Positions 18,605 through 26,972 of a DNA stretch of 64,000 nucleotides are shown here, piece after piece. Position 1 is the stretch's first letter. Each line of letters begins with the position of its first letter. Under the pieces are notes generated by a model that was not told the origin of the DNA, ran no database searches, and was given only the letters and a program-made list of their open reading frames with translations. Both the position numbers and the translations under genes were made by a program. Source of the stretch: Marinifilum sp. N1E240 (lineage in GTDB: Bacteria > Bacteroidota > Bacteroidia > Bacteroidales > Marinifilaceae); assembly GCF_009295825.1 (NCBI RefSeq), contig NZ_WHKF01000001.1:62001-126000 (forward strand), written 5' to 3'.

Positions 18605-19099
18605 AATATAGTCGTATTTTAAATCTGTATACAATATTAATCTTATGCCTGTTCATCTCAAATTTATTTAGATCAACACGTTTAATTATCGACAAACCTG
18701 TAATAAAAACAGATAAGGTCGATTATAAGCCATAAAATTACCAAAGAAAATCTTCACCCCAATTGTGTATTGTTAATTTCAATTGTTGTGCCATATATAT
18801 AAATCCTCAGTATTTCAGCGTGTTAAGGGTTTTTGTTTTGTGATTTAAAGTTTAAATGTGTACGCTGATAATACATCTAATGTACGATAGTGAACAATCA
18901 GTTCTCTGTTTATGTGAATAGTAATAGTATTTAAGATTCTGATTATTAGTTCTTATCTAGGAATGGTATTTTTACTTTGATTGTTTGAGATGTTAATAAT
19001 TCCTAAAGCAGAACTTCCGCCTTAAATTTTAATGTATTTTTATCCTTTCTAAAAAAGAATTGCTTTGTTTAAAGCAGTTGTGAATATTATTTTGTGACT
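18605..19099. other. Divergent intergenic region between the efflux operon and dgt
   Basis: About 495 bases without a credible gene. On the minus strand TAAATTTG (18659-18666) is a perfect TAnnTTTG box, 55 bases upstream of the ATPase start, but no matching -33 box sits 18 bases above it. No strong palindrome or hairpin was found. It must contain promoters for both directions. Confidence 0.5.
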
Positions 19100-20443
19100 A
19101 TGAATTGGACTAAATTACTTTCTACAAAAAGATTCGGACAAGAAGAAAAACACTCCCCAGTAGGAGAGGATGTAAGAACTCAATTTCAGAGGGATTACGA
19201 TAGGTTGATTTTTTCATCCCCATTCCGACGCCTACAAAATAAAACACAGGTTTTTCCTCTTCCAGGAAGTATATTTGTTCACAATAGGTTAACTCATAGT
19301 CTAGAGGTGTCTAGTGTTGGAAGATCTTTAGGAAATTCTTTAGCCGAAAAATTGATTGAGAAAAAGATAGTAAACAGTAATAGTGGAATAAGCGAAATTG
19401 GTAGCATTGTAGCCGCAGCTTGTTTGGCTCATGATTTAGGAAATCCACCGTTCGGACATTCAGGAGAGAAGGCTCTGTCTCATTATTTCGAGAAAGGAAG
19501 AGGGAGTGAGTTAAAAGAAAAATTTACGGAGAAAGAGTGGTTTGATTTGACAAATTTTGAAGGAAATGCAAACGCTTTACGTTTATTGACTCATGCATTT
19601 AAGGGAAGAAGAAAAGGAGGATTTGCACTTACTTACTCAACCATAGCTTCAATTGTAAAATATCCATGGGAATCGGATAAAATTCCTGTAGTTGGAAAAT
19701 CGAAATATGGATTCTTTCAAACCGAAAAGGAAGATTATTATAAAGTTGCCAAGGAGTTAGAAATACCGGAAATATCGGAAGGAATATTTGCGCGTTTTCC
19801 TCTTGTTTATTTGGTTGAAGCAGCGGATGACATTTGTTATCAAATTATGGATATTGAGGATGCGCATAAATTAAACATTTTAGGCACAGAAGAAACTAAA
19901 GAACTTCTTTTGAGTTTTTATCATCCTGTAAAAGATAAAGTGGCAATTCAAAAAATTAATGAAACCTGCATTGAGGTTAGCGATATTAATGAGCAAATTG
20001 CCTACATAAGAGCTGGTGTTATTGGAAAAATGATTGGTGAATGCGTGAATGTATTTATTGAAAATTATGCAGAAATATTAAATGGAAGTTTCAAAGGTTC
20101 TTTGATTAAGAAAAGCGGTGAGACTTGCTTAGCCGCATATAAAAATTGCACAAATGTTGCTGTAAAGAGAATTTACAGGCATCGTTCGGTAATTGAGATT
20201 GAATTGGCTGGGTATAAAATTTTAGGAACTTTATTAGAGGAATTTGTTTCTGCAGTTATGGATCCGAATGATTTTTATTCTAAGAATTTACTGTCTCTTA
20301 TTCCGGAACAGTACGAAATAAAAGGAGAATCGAATTACGAAAAAGTGATGTCTGTAATGGATTTTGTGTCAGGAATGACAGATGTTTTTGCCTTGGATTT
20401 GTATCGAAAAATTAAAGGGATTGAACTTCCAGGTATTAGTTGA
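19100..20443 (+). CDS. dgt: Deoxyguanosinetriphosphate triphosphohydrolase (HD-domain dNTPase)
   Basis: The ATG at 19100 (MNWTKLLSTKRFG) is preferred over a GTG two codons upstream, giving 447 aa. HD-domain metal ligands are visible as HNRLTHSLEV and CLAHDLGNPPFGHSGE. The N-terminal DYDRLIFSSPFRRLQNKTQVF is the standard dGTPase opening. The enzyme cleaves dNTPs to deoxynucleoside and triphosphate, tuning dNTP pools. Some relatives act in anti-phage defence, but the housekeeping role is more likely here. The small secreted-protein gene follows by 12 bases, so co-transcription is likely. Confidence 0.93.
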   Translation: MNWTKLLSTKRFGQEEKHSPVGEDVRTQFQRDYDRLIFSSPFRRLQNKTQVFPLPGSIFVHNRLTHSLEVSSVGRSLGNSLAEKLIEKKIVNSNSGISEIGSIVAAACLAHDLGNPPFGHSGEKALSHYFEKGRGSELKEKFTEKEWFDLTNFEGNANALRLLTHAFKGRRKGGFALTYSTIASIVKYPWESDKIPVVGKSKYGFFQTEKEDYYKVAKELEIPEISEGIFARFPLVYLVEAADDICYQIMDIEDAHKLNILGTEETKELLLSFYHPVKDKVAIQKINETCIEVSDINEQIAYIRAGVIGKMIGECVNVFIENYAEILNGSFKGSLIKKSGETCLAAYKNCTNVAVKRIYRHRSVIEIELAGYKILGTLLEEFVSAVMDPNDFYSKNLLSLIPEQYEIKGESNYEKVMSVMDFVSGMTDVFALDLYRKIKGIELPGIS

Positions 20444-20455
20444 TAAAATAGAATT

Positions 20456-20980
20456 ATGAAAAGATTAATATATACTGTAATTGCACTACTGTGTGCATAT
20501 TCAACTGTTTTGGCTCAAGCCGAATGGGAAACAATAAGTTCGGAAAAGTCTAAAATTAGCTTTACAATGCCTGAACAACCCATTGTTCAAAGTAAACAAC
20601 TTAGTTCTATAGAGATAGAAGTGTTTAGCTATAAAGACGCTGTTAGTGTTTTTGGTGTAGTTGCATCTGATTTTTCAAAATTAGGTCTTGACTTTACTTA
20701 CTCCGATCCTACAGAATATTATGAGGAGATGAAAGAGGGAAGTTTGGTTACCGGCGATGCTATTTTAATTTCGGAGCAGGCTGTTGCTTATCAAAAAATG
20801 TTGGGTAAAGAAATTACATATACTCAAATGGTTGGGCGACATGAATATACCTATTATAAACGTTTTTTCTTCAGAGGGAAATACATTTATCAGATCGCCA
20901 TTGGTGGACCATCAAGAATGAAGAGTATCTTACTTGATAAGAAGAATTTGTATTTTAATTCACTCGTATTTTTCGATTGA
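20456..20980 (+). CDS. Small secreted protein of unknown function
   Basis: 174 aa with a clean signal peptide (residues 1-20, cleavage after VLAQ). The mature part is a compact alpha/beta domain with WETISSEKSKISFTMPEQP, similar in style to PsbP-like periplasmic proteins that contain 'FSMP..P' after the N-terminus. No catalytic residue pattern is apparent. It follows dgt closely. I cannot assign a function. Confidence 0.65.
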   Translation: MKRLIYTVIALLCAYSTVLAQAEWETISSEKSKISFTMPEQPIVQSKQLSSIEIEVFSYKDAVSVFGVVASDFSKLGLDFTYSDPTEYYEEMKEGSLVTGDAILISEQAVAYQKMLGKEITYTQMVGRHEYTYYKRFFFRGKYIYQIAIGGPSRMKSILLDKKNLYFNSLVFFD

Positions 20981-21128
20981 TAATTGATAAATTTCACGTA
21001 TTCATGATCTAAAATTACGTAATTGTAAACTCATATTACGTAATCAATAAATACAACATAACACTATTGAATATTACTCGTATTCCTAGTAAATTTAGAT
21101 TAATAAAAAACAATAAATTTTAGGGGAT
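20981..21128. promoter_or_regulatory. AT-rich upstream region with two identical 10-bp palindromes
   Basis: ATTACGTAAT occurs at 21014-21023 and again at 21035-21044, exactly 21 bases apart centre to centre (about two helical turns). This is the geometry of a cooperative dimer-binding operator. The small ORF at 21129 begins 85 bases downstream. No regulator gene is adjacent. Confidence 0.5.
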
Positions 21129-21278
21129 ATGAAACTGTTTAAAAGAATTAAGGAGCTATTTTTTACCGAAGATGACGATTTTGTGGTAGTTGATCTTACA
21201 ACTAAAATGATTCAGTCGATGAATATGAGAGACTGGAATCGAATCAAAAACAAGAAGAATTTTATGGTGATAAAGTAA
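21129..21278 (+). CDS. Putative 49-aa small protein
   Basis: ATG at 21129, stop TAA at 21276-21278. It is preceded by AGGGG four bases upstream, one of the few Shine-Dalgarno-like sites in the window. The peptide opens MKLFKRIKELFFTEDDDF and ends with the basic stretch RIKNKKNFMVIK. It has a basic amphipathic N-terminus, an acidic turn and a basic tail. It has no membrane helix and resembles no family known to me. It stands alone behind the palindrome pair. Coding status is inferred from the ribosome site and codon usage only. Confidence 0.45.
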   Translation: MKLFKRIKELFFTEDDDFVVVDLTTKMIQSMNMRDWNRIKNKKNFMVIK

Positions 21279-21395
21279 GTTAGCTTATCACATATCTAAT
21301 AAATTAGTTGAACACAATATCAATATTTTGTGTTGATTAAGGAATCTACACCTTTAATAGTTTAAGGTTTGAACAATTTTTGAAGTAATAGATTT
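21279..21395. other. Gap after the small ORF
   Basis: A hairpin AACACAA/TTGTGTT (21311-21317 with 21328-21334) lies between the small ORF and the convergent CotH-like gene. It has no T-run, so terminator function is doubtful. Nothing else is seen. Confidence 0.35.
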
Positions 21396-22490
21396 TCATT
21401 TCTGCGAACTGTGTTTTTTCAAGCCTTTAATAACAATATTTCCTGTTCCTTTTGGATTGCAAGGGTGCTGAAATGCTCTTTGGCTTAATTTTTCGTCTGT
21501 GATAATTTTGTAGAACTGATCAATATACTTTAGAGTATTTTTTTTGTAAGTTTTATCGAGTAAAAGATCAGTCTGGTACAAATTGTAAATGTCACTTTTT
21601 AACCTGATAAAATGCTCTAAAATTGGTTGAAACTCTTTCATGTTTTTGATGCAGTATCCTCTAAATAATCTTTCCCTTACCGATTTTAATTGAAGTGCTT
21701 CCGCTGGCATTGCATAAAAAGTATTTACTATGCCAGACATATCAAAGTCGTAAGGAATAGGAATTAAATCTGTAGTGTTTAAATTGCCAATTAGTTTGAT
21801 GTTGTGCAGATATTGAATCGACCAATCGGTGTTGCCAATTAAGAATTGAAAGACTGCCATTTTCAAAAACAGCTCCCGATCTGTTTTCATTGGATTTACA
21901 TGGAGTGTTTTTACTAGATTAGACTTGTTTCTTTCAGCCATAAATTTCGGACTCTCCAATAAAATTCCATATTCAGATTTTGTTCTTTTTCCTTTTTTTG
22001 TGTCTTCAAAACAGAGTTTAACCAATCTTGCTTTAAAGTGATATGGTGAAATGAATTGATACAGTTTGTACACCATGTATTCACGTAAAATGTACTGTTC
22101 ACTTTTACATGAGGTAACCAATTTTAGTTTATTTTGACCATAAAATAGAGAATTTTTATGCTTTGGAATTGTGTCAAAGTTAAGCAGTAGAGGAGGTGTA
22201 AAGCAGTTTTCTCTTAATTTTCGATAATGACCGCGGGTTTTAACGCGAATTTTTAGGTGGAATGTACTGTCGTTTCTCTGGTAAGAAAATCGGATGGGGT
22301 GATAATTTGCATTCTCTCCCCGATCTTTAAATAGCTCACGAATTTCTCCTTGTAAACAGATCTGAAGAATTTCATCATCTTCAAATAATTCTTGCCTTAG
22401 GCAAGAACTCTTCGATAAGGAATCATGGGCTTGTGCGATACATGAACCAGTATAAAAGCAGACAGTGATGAAGATGAGGATTATTCTCAT
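21396..22490 (-). CDS. CotH-kinase-like secreted protein (divergent)
   Basis: 364 aa with a signal peptide (residues 1-19, cleavage near CIAQ). The central region resembles the CotH spore-coat kinase fold. A substrate-side RVKTRGHYR segment is followed by ILREYMVYKLY. A catalytic-loop-like FLIGNTDWS then precedes HNIKLI, and IPYDFDMSG is a DFG-like metal site. CotH enzymes phosphorylate secreted proteins. Here the canonical helix spacing differs, so homology is inferred from motif order. It lies 24 bases downstream of the metallophosphatase gene on the same strand and is probably co-transcribed with it. Confidence 0.55.
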   Translation of the reverse strand: MRIILIFITVCFYTGSCIAQAHDSLSKSSCLRQELFEDDEILQICLQGEIRELFKDRGENANYHPIRFSYQRNDSTFHLKIRVKTRGHYRKLRENCFTPPLLLNFDTIPKHKNSLFYGQNKLKLVTSCKSEQYILREYMVYKLYQFISPYHFKARLVKLCFEDTKKGKRTKSEYGILLESPKFMAERNKSNLVKTLHVNPMKTDRELFLKMAVFQFLIGNTDWSIQYLHNIKLIGNLNTTDLIPIPYDFDMSGIVNTFYAMPAEALQLKSVRERLFRGYCIKNMKEFQPILEHFIRLKSDIYNLYQTDLLLDKTYKKNTLKYIDQFYKIITDEKLSQRAFQHPCNPKGTGNIVIKGLKKHSSQK

Positions 22491-22514
22491 TTTGTAGGAC
22501 TTATTTTTTAAATC

Positions 22515-24389
22515 TTAATCGCGTAGAAAATATTCATCAATAATTTCGAGAGTATCTGGATTTTTCACCCGTACTTTAATTGTTTTGCCATCAATATCGA
22601 TTAATACCAAGGCATTTTGAGTGGAGAAATTTCTCACATTGTCTGACCATGGGGTTTTTTCCTGTGCATAGTATGGAGCTCCTGCAGCACCATTGTTTAT
22701 TTGGTAAAAAGTACGAGATAATTTAACCTTTTCGTGAGGGTAGTCTTCAGGGTATCGCAACATTGTATCATTAATGGTGAGCAGATTGTAATTGTGCTCA
22801 TCGCCACTTAAAATAGCCACCGTTTTTTTGCTTTTATTTACAATCACATTCAATAGCTCATCTCGTCTTTCAATGATTCCTTTTCTGCAGGCTTTCCCAT
22901 TTACTACGGCTCTAAATCGGTTATCACCATTATACCACATATCATCTTTTACATGACCTCCGTTTGGGAAAAATGGTGTGTGAATGGTGATGAAAACATG
23001 GTCGATATTTTTATTTTTTTCCAACTGTTTTAAGGTTTTTTGTAGCCATTTTAATTGATTATCCATGATATAAGCATGCAGATTTCCACTGCTCACATTT
23101 AATCCACTTGGAGCATAAAAATAATCAGAGTTTAGGGCTACTATAGCTACATTATCGTAGGTATACCAATACACCGATTCTTTGTATGATGGAAAGTCCT
23201 GTTTGTTTGGATCTGGATCGTAAGTAGAACCATCTTCACTGTTTGGTCCATTTTCAGGTAGTACAAAATTATCCTGAAAAAGAGATTCCGAAGATTCATT
23301 TTCGAATGGGAAATGATCGATGTAGTAGGAGTGTCCACTTATAGTATCTCTAAAAATGTAATTGTAAGCTTCGTGATTACCAAATCCTGGTACAATAGGC
23401 ATGTGATGCCAAAAAGGTTCTACCGCATGTTTCCAATTGGCATACTCCAGGTTCATTCGTTCACGACTGTTCTCATATCCATTAATTAAATCACCAGTAA
23501 ACTGCATGAATTTGGCATTTTCAGCTTTGGCAAGGGCAGCAATCTTTTTAATGATATAGGCATTTGTACCAAACAAATTTCTTTCACCACCACCTTGACC
23601 AGCTCTTGAGTCACTACCATAAGCAAAAGTAAATGCTTTGCGAGTACCTGGTTGTGGAGCCGTTTCAAAAGAAAAATCGTATTCAAAATCGTCAACATGT
23701 AAGGTATATTGATATTTGGTATCGGCATTTAAATTATCTATTTCAATCTCGTGAACATACTTTGCCTTCTTGTCTCTGTAGTTCTTACCATTAATGCTAA
23801 TGTGGGCTTTGGTTTCTTTCGATGTAGTAAATGAAATAACAGCTCCCTTATGAGACAATTGATTTACAAAAGGTCCTTCAATTACAGTAGGGGCAACTTC
23901 GAATTTGTTGTCTTTGTAGGTAAAAGCAACTTTGCCATCGTACATTATGGAACCTCGTTTGGTTACAATTCGATAGCCCAGTACACCTTTACCGGTTTTT
24001 TCCCAATTGATCATGTCGTACTTGCCCGAGAGATTTCTTTTAATCGGAATGTTACTTACTCCGTTCTTAACACGTGAGCTTTCACGAAAATAAACCGGTT
24101 GCGGATAGCTTCCATCCTTATAATTAATAAATCCGTAAAATAAAGTTCCATTCAATTCCGGAAATTTAAAATCGAAATTTATCCCTTCACTTGTGCCAAT
24201 TGCAGCTTTGTACAAATCTTCGAACCGGAACTGATCTTTAGGATCGGATGCATATATTTTTCTATCCTCCAATTGCAAGAAAACGCCCTTTTCATCTGAG
24301 TCAATATTACTATAAACTGCGGGCACTTTTTGTGCCGTGGCAGATATAAGTATTGCAAAAAGTAGTACAAGAGTATTTAGTATCTTCAT
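22515..24389 (-). CDS. Secreted metallophosphoesterase, purple-acid-phosphatase-like
   Basis: 624 aa with a signal peptide (residues 1-19, ATAQ). An N-terminal beta region of about 150 residues comes first, then a fibronectin-type PAP N-domain (GPFVNQLSHKGAVISFTTS). The calcineurin-like catalytic domain follows, with ligands in AYGSDSRAG, FTGDLINGY, GFGNHEAY, ITIHTPFF and SGDEHNY. This is the full dinuclear-metal set. It is predicted to be periplasmic or surface-located. It leads a two-gene unit with the CotH-like protein. The substrate is unknown; family members act on phosphomonoesters or nucleotides. Confidence 0.85.
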   Translation of the reverse strand: MKILNTLVLLFAILISATAQKVPAVYSNIDSDEKGVFLQLEDRKIYASDPKDQFRFEDLYKAAIGTSEGINFDFKFPELNGTLFYGFINYKDGSYPQPVYFRESSRVKNGVSNIPIKRNLSGKYDMINWEKTGKGVLGYRIVTKRGSIMYDGKVAFTYKDNKFEVAPTVIEGPFVNQLSHKGAVISFTTSKETKAHISINGKNYRDKKAKYVHEIEIDNLNADTKYQYTLHVDDFEYDFSFETAPQPGTRKAFTFAYGSDSRAGQGGGERNLFGTNAYIIKKIAALAKAENAKFMQFTGDLINGYENSRERMNLEYANWKHAVEPFWHHMPIVPGFGNHEAYNYIFRDTISGHSYYIDHFPFENESSESLFQDNFVLPENGPNSEDGSTYDPDPNKQDFPSYKESVYWYTYDNVAIVALNSDYFYAPSGLNVSSGNLHAYIMDNQLKWLQKTLKQLEKNKNIDHVFITIHTPFFPNGGHVKDDMWYNGDNRFRAVVNGKACRKGIIERRDELLNVIVNKSKKTVAILSGDEHNYNLLTINDTMLRYPEDYPHEKVKLSRTFYQINNGAAGAPYYAQEKTPWSDNVRNFSTQNALVLIDIDGKTIKVRVKNPDTLEIIDEYFLRD

Positions 24390-24555
24390 ATTGTATTCTT
24401 ATTTAAAATGATTCCATTAAAGATACAATATGAATTTGATTGATGCAGATTTTTTTGAAGATATGAGAATAGAAAAGAGAACCCCAGATATTCTGTTGCT
24501 TCGCTTTAGAAGAAATCAGTTGGTGTTTAATGTATCGTTTTGATTTAAGATTTAT

Positions 24556-24930
24556 TTAAAGCCCCATATATTGCTCCATCCACTGTTCCAGTTTGGCTAC
24601 AATTTCAAATCGATCTTTAGATCTAAACACTTCAGTATTTTCCCAATCCAATTCGTCACCCATAGGTTTTACCAATTCGAGTTTGTATTCACCATTAATG
24701 TACCCATCAGGATAATATCCAAGATCTATAAGTATATGACCTTTATTAATTACTGGATGTCCGTTGTGTATGTCGGTTTTTACGATTTGTAGAAGATCTT
24801 GTGTAAAATAGCCATTGTTTTTTAAAAATTCACTATCCGAATTTTCATCGATAATAGGGTCTACATCGTAAAACTGATTGTGTGTTACTGCCCAATGGTT
24901 TGGGATTCTTAGCGGCATTAGTTTGCTCAT
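24556..24930 (-). CDS. Unknown 124-aa cytoplasmic protein
   Basis: 124 aa, acidic, with no signal peptide or membrane segment. It contains HWAVTHNQFYDVDP, LIDLGYYPDGYINGEYKL and a C-terminal helix ending LEQWMEQYMGL. I do not recognise a family. The small size, acidity and accessory location would suit an immunity or adaptor protein, but that is speculation. The start lies 3 bases after the stop of the zinc-ribbon gene, so translation is probably coupled. Confidence 0.6.
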   Translation of the reverse strand: MSKLMPLRIPNHWAVTHNQFYDVDPIIDENSDSEFLKNNGYFTQDLLQIVKTDIHNGHPVINKGHILIDLGYYPDGYINGEYKLELVKPMGDELDWENTEVFRSKDRFEIVAKLEQWMEQYMGL

Positions 24931-24933
24931 AAT

Positions 24934-25365
24934 TTATTTGCTCTCTAGTCGGTCTATGATTTTAAGTAGTTTTTCTCTATTCTTAGCGGATTTTATAAAA
25001 CCGGGTAGTTTCTCTACCAAGGTAAAGAACTCTCTGTCGTTACGTTCTCGCAATCCAGCACCTATGTACTGTTTCATATAAGCCAAATGCTCATAGTTGT
25101 GCGCCCAGAATCTTTCATTTTTAAATGATGCTTGCAACCAGATTTCACAATCAAAATAATAGTCATGGGTTAAACTGTAACTTTTATTCTCAGTCTTAAC
25201 AGGTTTGTTTGTGAAATAATGACAGGAAGAACAGCTAAGCTGCGCACTTTCTGGCTCAACCGTTTTTCGAACTATGGCTTTCCCTTTACATTTTGGGCAA
25301 ACAACTAAAGTCTCATCCGAAAAGGCATATGGGCGTAGGTTTTTGTCTTTGAAACGAGTGTTCAT
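24934..25365 (-). CDS. Zinc-ribbon protein of unknown function
   Basis: 143 aa. The N-terminal zinc ribbon is CPKC-(x17)-CSSC (residues ~23-46). A segment with aromatic and charged residues follows (HDYYFDCEIWLQASF, then FWAHNYEHLAYMKQYI), then a helical C-terminus. There is no membrane segment. Similar TFIIB-type zinc-ribbon proteins occur sporadically across bacteria, without assigned roles. It is paired with the downstream 124-aa gene at a 3-base gap. Confidence 0.65.
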   Translation of the reverse strand: MNTRFKDKNLRPYAFSDETLVVCPKCKGKAIVRKTVEPESAQLSCSSCHYFTNKPVKTENKSYSLTHDYYFDCEIWLQASFKNERFWAHNYEHLAYMKQYIGAGLRERNDREFFTLVEKLPGFIKSAKNREKLLKIIDRLESK

Positions 25366-25491
25366 TTATAAGCAGATAATTTTTATAAGTACACTAAGAT
25401 AAGTATTGTTGTATTTAACTGAAAATAAAAAAGCGAACCCCAACTAATTATGAGATTCGCCCCGGTAAATATATCGACATGATATTACATT

Positions 25492-26199
25492 TTATTCTTC
25501 GGTAGTTGTTTCTTCAACTACATCTTCGTTTTCTTCGGTTTGGGAAGTCGATTTGCTCGAAGCATAAAGTACATAGTCGTTATAAAATGCTTCGTTTTTG
25601 TGTTCCCAGATTCTTTTGCCTACATCGCATAACTCAACAATTAAATCGTAAAGTTCATTACCCACCGCCAGGCGTTCCACACTTTTCTGTTCGCGAACCG
25701 ATATTGCCTCGGCTTGTTCATCAATTGCATCGTCTAGAGCAATGGTGGCAGTTGTAGTTTGGTTAATAAGCTCAGGGCTTGCATTGCGTTTGCTCAAATC
25801 TTCTTGAAAGAATTCGGCAGTTTTGCAAACATGTTTGGCATAGGCAACCAATTCATTATCGGTCTTTCTATCTACTCCTCCAAAACGAAAGGTTGCATAC
25901 TCTTTGCTACCGTTTCCTAATGCAAGCTTTGCTTTAAAGGCAATTTCCCCTAAAAGACCTACCAAAGTGCTACGGCATTCGTCTTTGGTATTGGTTTTTA
26001 AGGTTTTTTGCCCTTCCCAATACATATCGGGAAGTATGGCTTTAAACAGTTCTGTTTTTTCTCCAACTTTTGTTGGAATGGTTTCTTCGTAACCAAACTT
26101 AATAAATTCAGCTACATCACGAGCGACAACAGCTTGCACTCTATCGCCACGCTGACCTAATTCCGAATAGGTCATTGTAAATTTTTTAGTTTGCTTCAT
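25492..26199 (-). CDS. Unknown 235-aa helical protein
   Basis: 235 aa, no signal peptide. Residues 1-190 are predicted mostly alpha-helical with repeated four-helix-bundle-like stretches (AFKAKLALGNGSKEYATF, then TDNELVAYAKHVCKTAEFF). The C-terminus is a low-complexity acidic tail rich in Ser, Thr and Glu (residues ~212-235). I do not recognise the family. It is preceded by a long gap holding the 21-bp repeat array. A 126-base gap separates it from the zinc-ribbon gene, so it may be a separate transcript. Confidence 0.6.
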   Translation of the reverse strand: MKQTKKFTMTYSELGQRGDRVQAVVARDVAEFIKFGYEETIPTKVGEKTELFKAILPDMYWEGQKTLKTNTKDECRSTLVGLLGEIAFKAKLALGNGSKEYATFRFGGVDRKTDNELVAYAKHVCKTAEFFQEDLSKRNASPELINQTTTATIALDDAIDEQAEAISVREQKSVERLAVGNELYDLIVELCDVGKRIWEHKNEAFYNDYVLYASSKSTSQTEENEDVVEETTTEE

Positions 26200-26447
26200 T
26201 ATTTGTTGATTTTAGGGTGACTGATATATTTTACCGTTTGCTTTAATATGTACTTTAAATTGTACACTTAAGTTAATCATTATCAACTTTTAATTGTAAT
26301 AAAATATGTTAAAACTAATATGAGGTTTGTGAAATGTCGATTAACAGTAGGTTTGCGAGTAGTTTGCTGGTTTGTATTTTGGATAACTTCTTATAATCAG
26401 GCACTAAATGAATCTTTAATTTAACCCAAAAATGAAAATAATGTTAG
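26200..26447. other. Gap upstream of the 235-aa gene
   Basis: AT-rich sequence of about 250 bases with no supported gene, hairpin or promoter box. It separates the 235-aa gene from the repeat array. Confidence 0.4.
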
Positions 26448-26456
26448 TTAGGATGT

Positions 26457-26696
26457 CGTTTTTGTTGTAAGTCTTGTTGGTGTTTGCGTGAGACCTGCCA
26501 ATGTTACTCTCAGTGTTAATAAGTGTAGCCTAAGACCTGTCATCTGCATCGTGCGACCTACCATCCGCAGGCTCATTGTTGATATCTGCACCGTCATTGT
26601 TAATAAATGTTCCGTGAGACCTAGCATCTGAATCGTGAGACCTGCCAATTGCACGCTCAATGTTAATAAGCGCATGTTCATTGTTAATAAGTGCAA
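26457..26696 (-). repeat. Degenerate 21-bp tandem-repeat array, about 11 units
   Basis: Read on the minus strand, the array divides into 21-base units of two kinds. One has the core TTATTAACA (units 1, 2, 5, 9) and the other has the core GGTCTCACG (units 3, 4, 10, with variants in 7 and 8). The two kinds alternate irregularly. Translated in one frame it gives heptads (for example LLTLSVQ, LAGLTIQ), but that frame has only a TTG start with a stop two codons upstream. A DNA-level repeat or a decayed gene therefore fits better than an intact protein. Confidence 0.7.
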
Positions 26697-26972
26697 TGCA
26701 TTTTACTGAGCTCCCGACTCAGATGGTGGATCTTTAGCTTCCAAGAATAGAGTTAAGCTTGCCAATGAAAGGAGTGAGAGAGTAAACAGCTGATCTCACA
26801 GCGCAGTTTGGAGGTCTCACGACTCCAAGGGCGATACTAGATATGCAGTTTTAAGTTAGGAGAGAAGATTTATATGGTGATACAGCAGAATGGATGAGGG
26901 GAGAAGAAAAATCCCAACTCGGAGGTTAGGATAGGCAATAAATATGATTTTATAATTTGAAAATTTAATACA
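26697..26972. other. Hairpin-rich gap between the repeat array and the NACHT gene
   Basis: Two hairpins are visible: CTGAG-N7-CTCAG (26706-26722) and TTGGAG-N9-CTCCAA (26808-26828). The loop region of the second includes GGTCTCACG at 26813-26821, the array's core motif in the opposite orientation. No gene is supported. The region lies downstream of the NACHT gene stop. Confidence 0.5.

Noticed and set aside
19100-20443. dgt as an anti-phage dGTPase
   Set aside because: Sequence alone cannot separate it from the housekeeping enzyme, and it is not next to other defence genes.
26448-26696. An 82-codon heptad-repeat frame on the minus strand
   Set aside because: It has only a TTG start, a stop two codons upstream, and no ribosome site. 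It is better described as a 21-bp DNA repeat array.
26457-26696. CRISPR array
   Set aside because: Units are 21 bases without spacer-repeat alternation, the 'repeat' itself is degenerate, and no cas gene is nearby.
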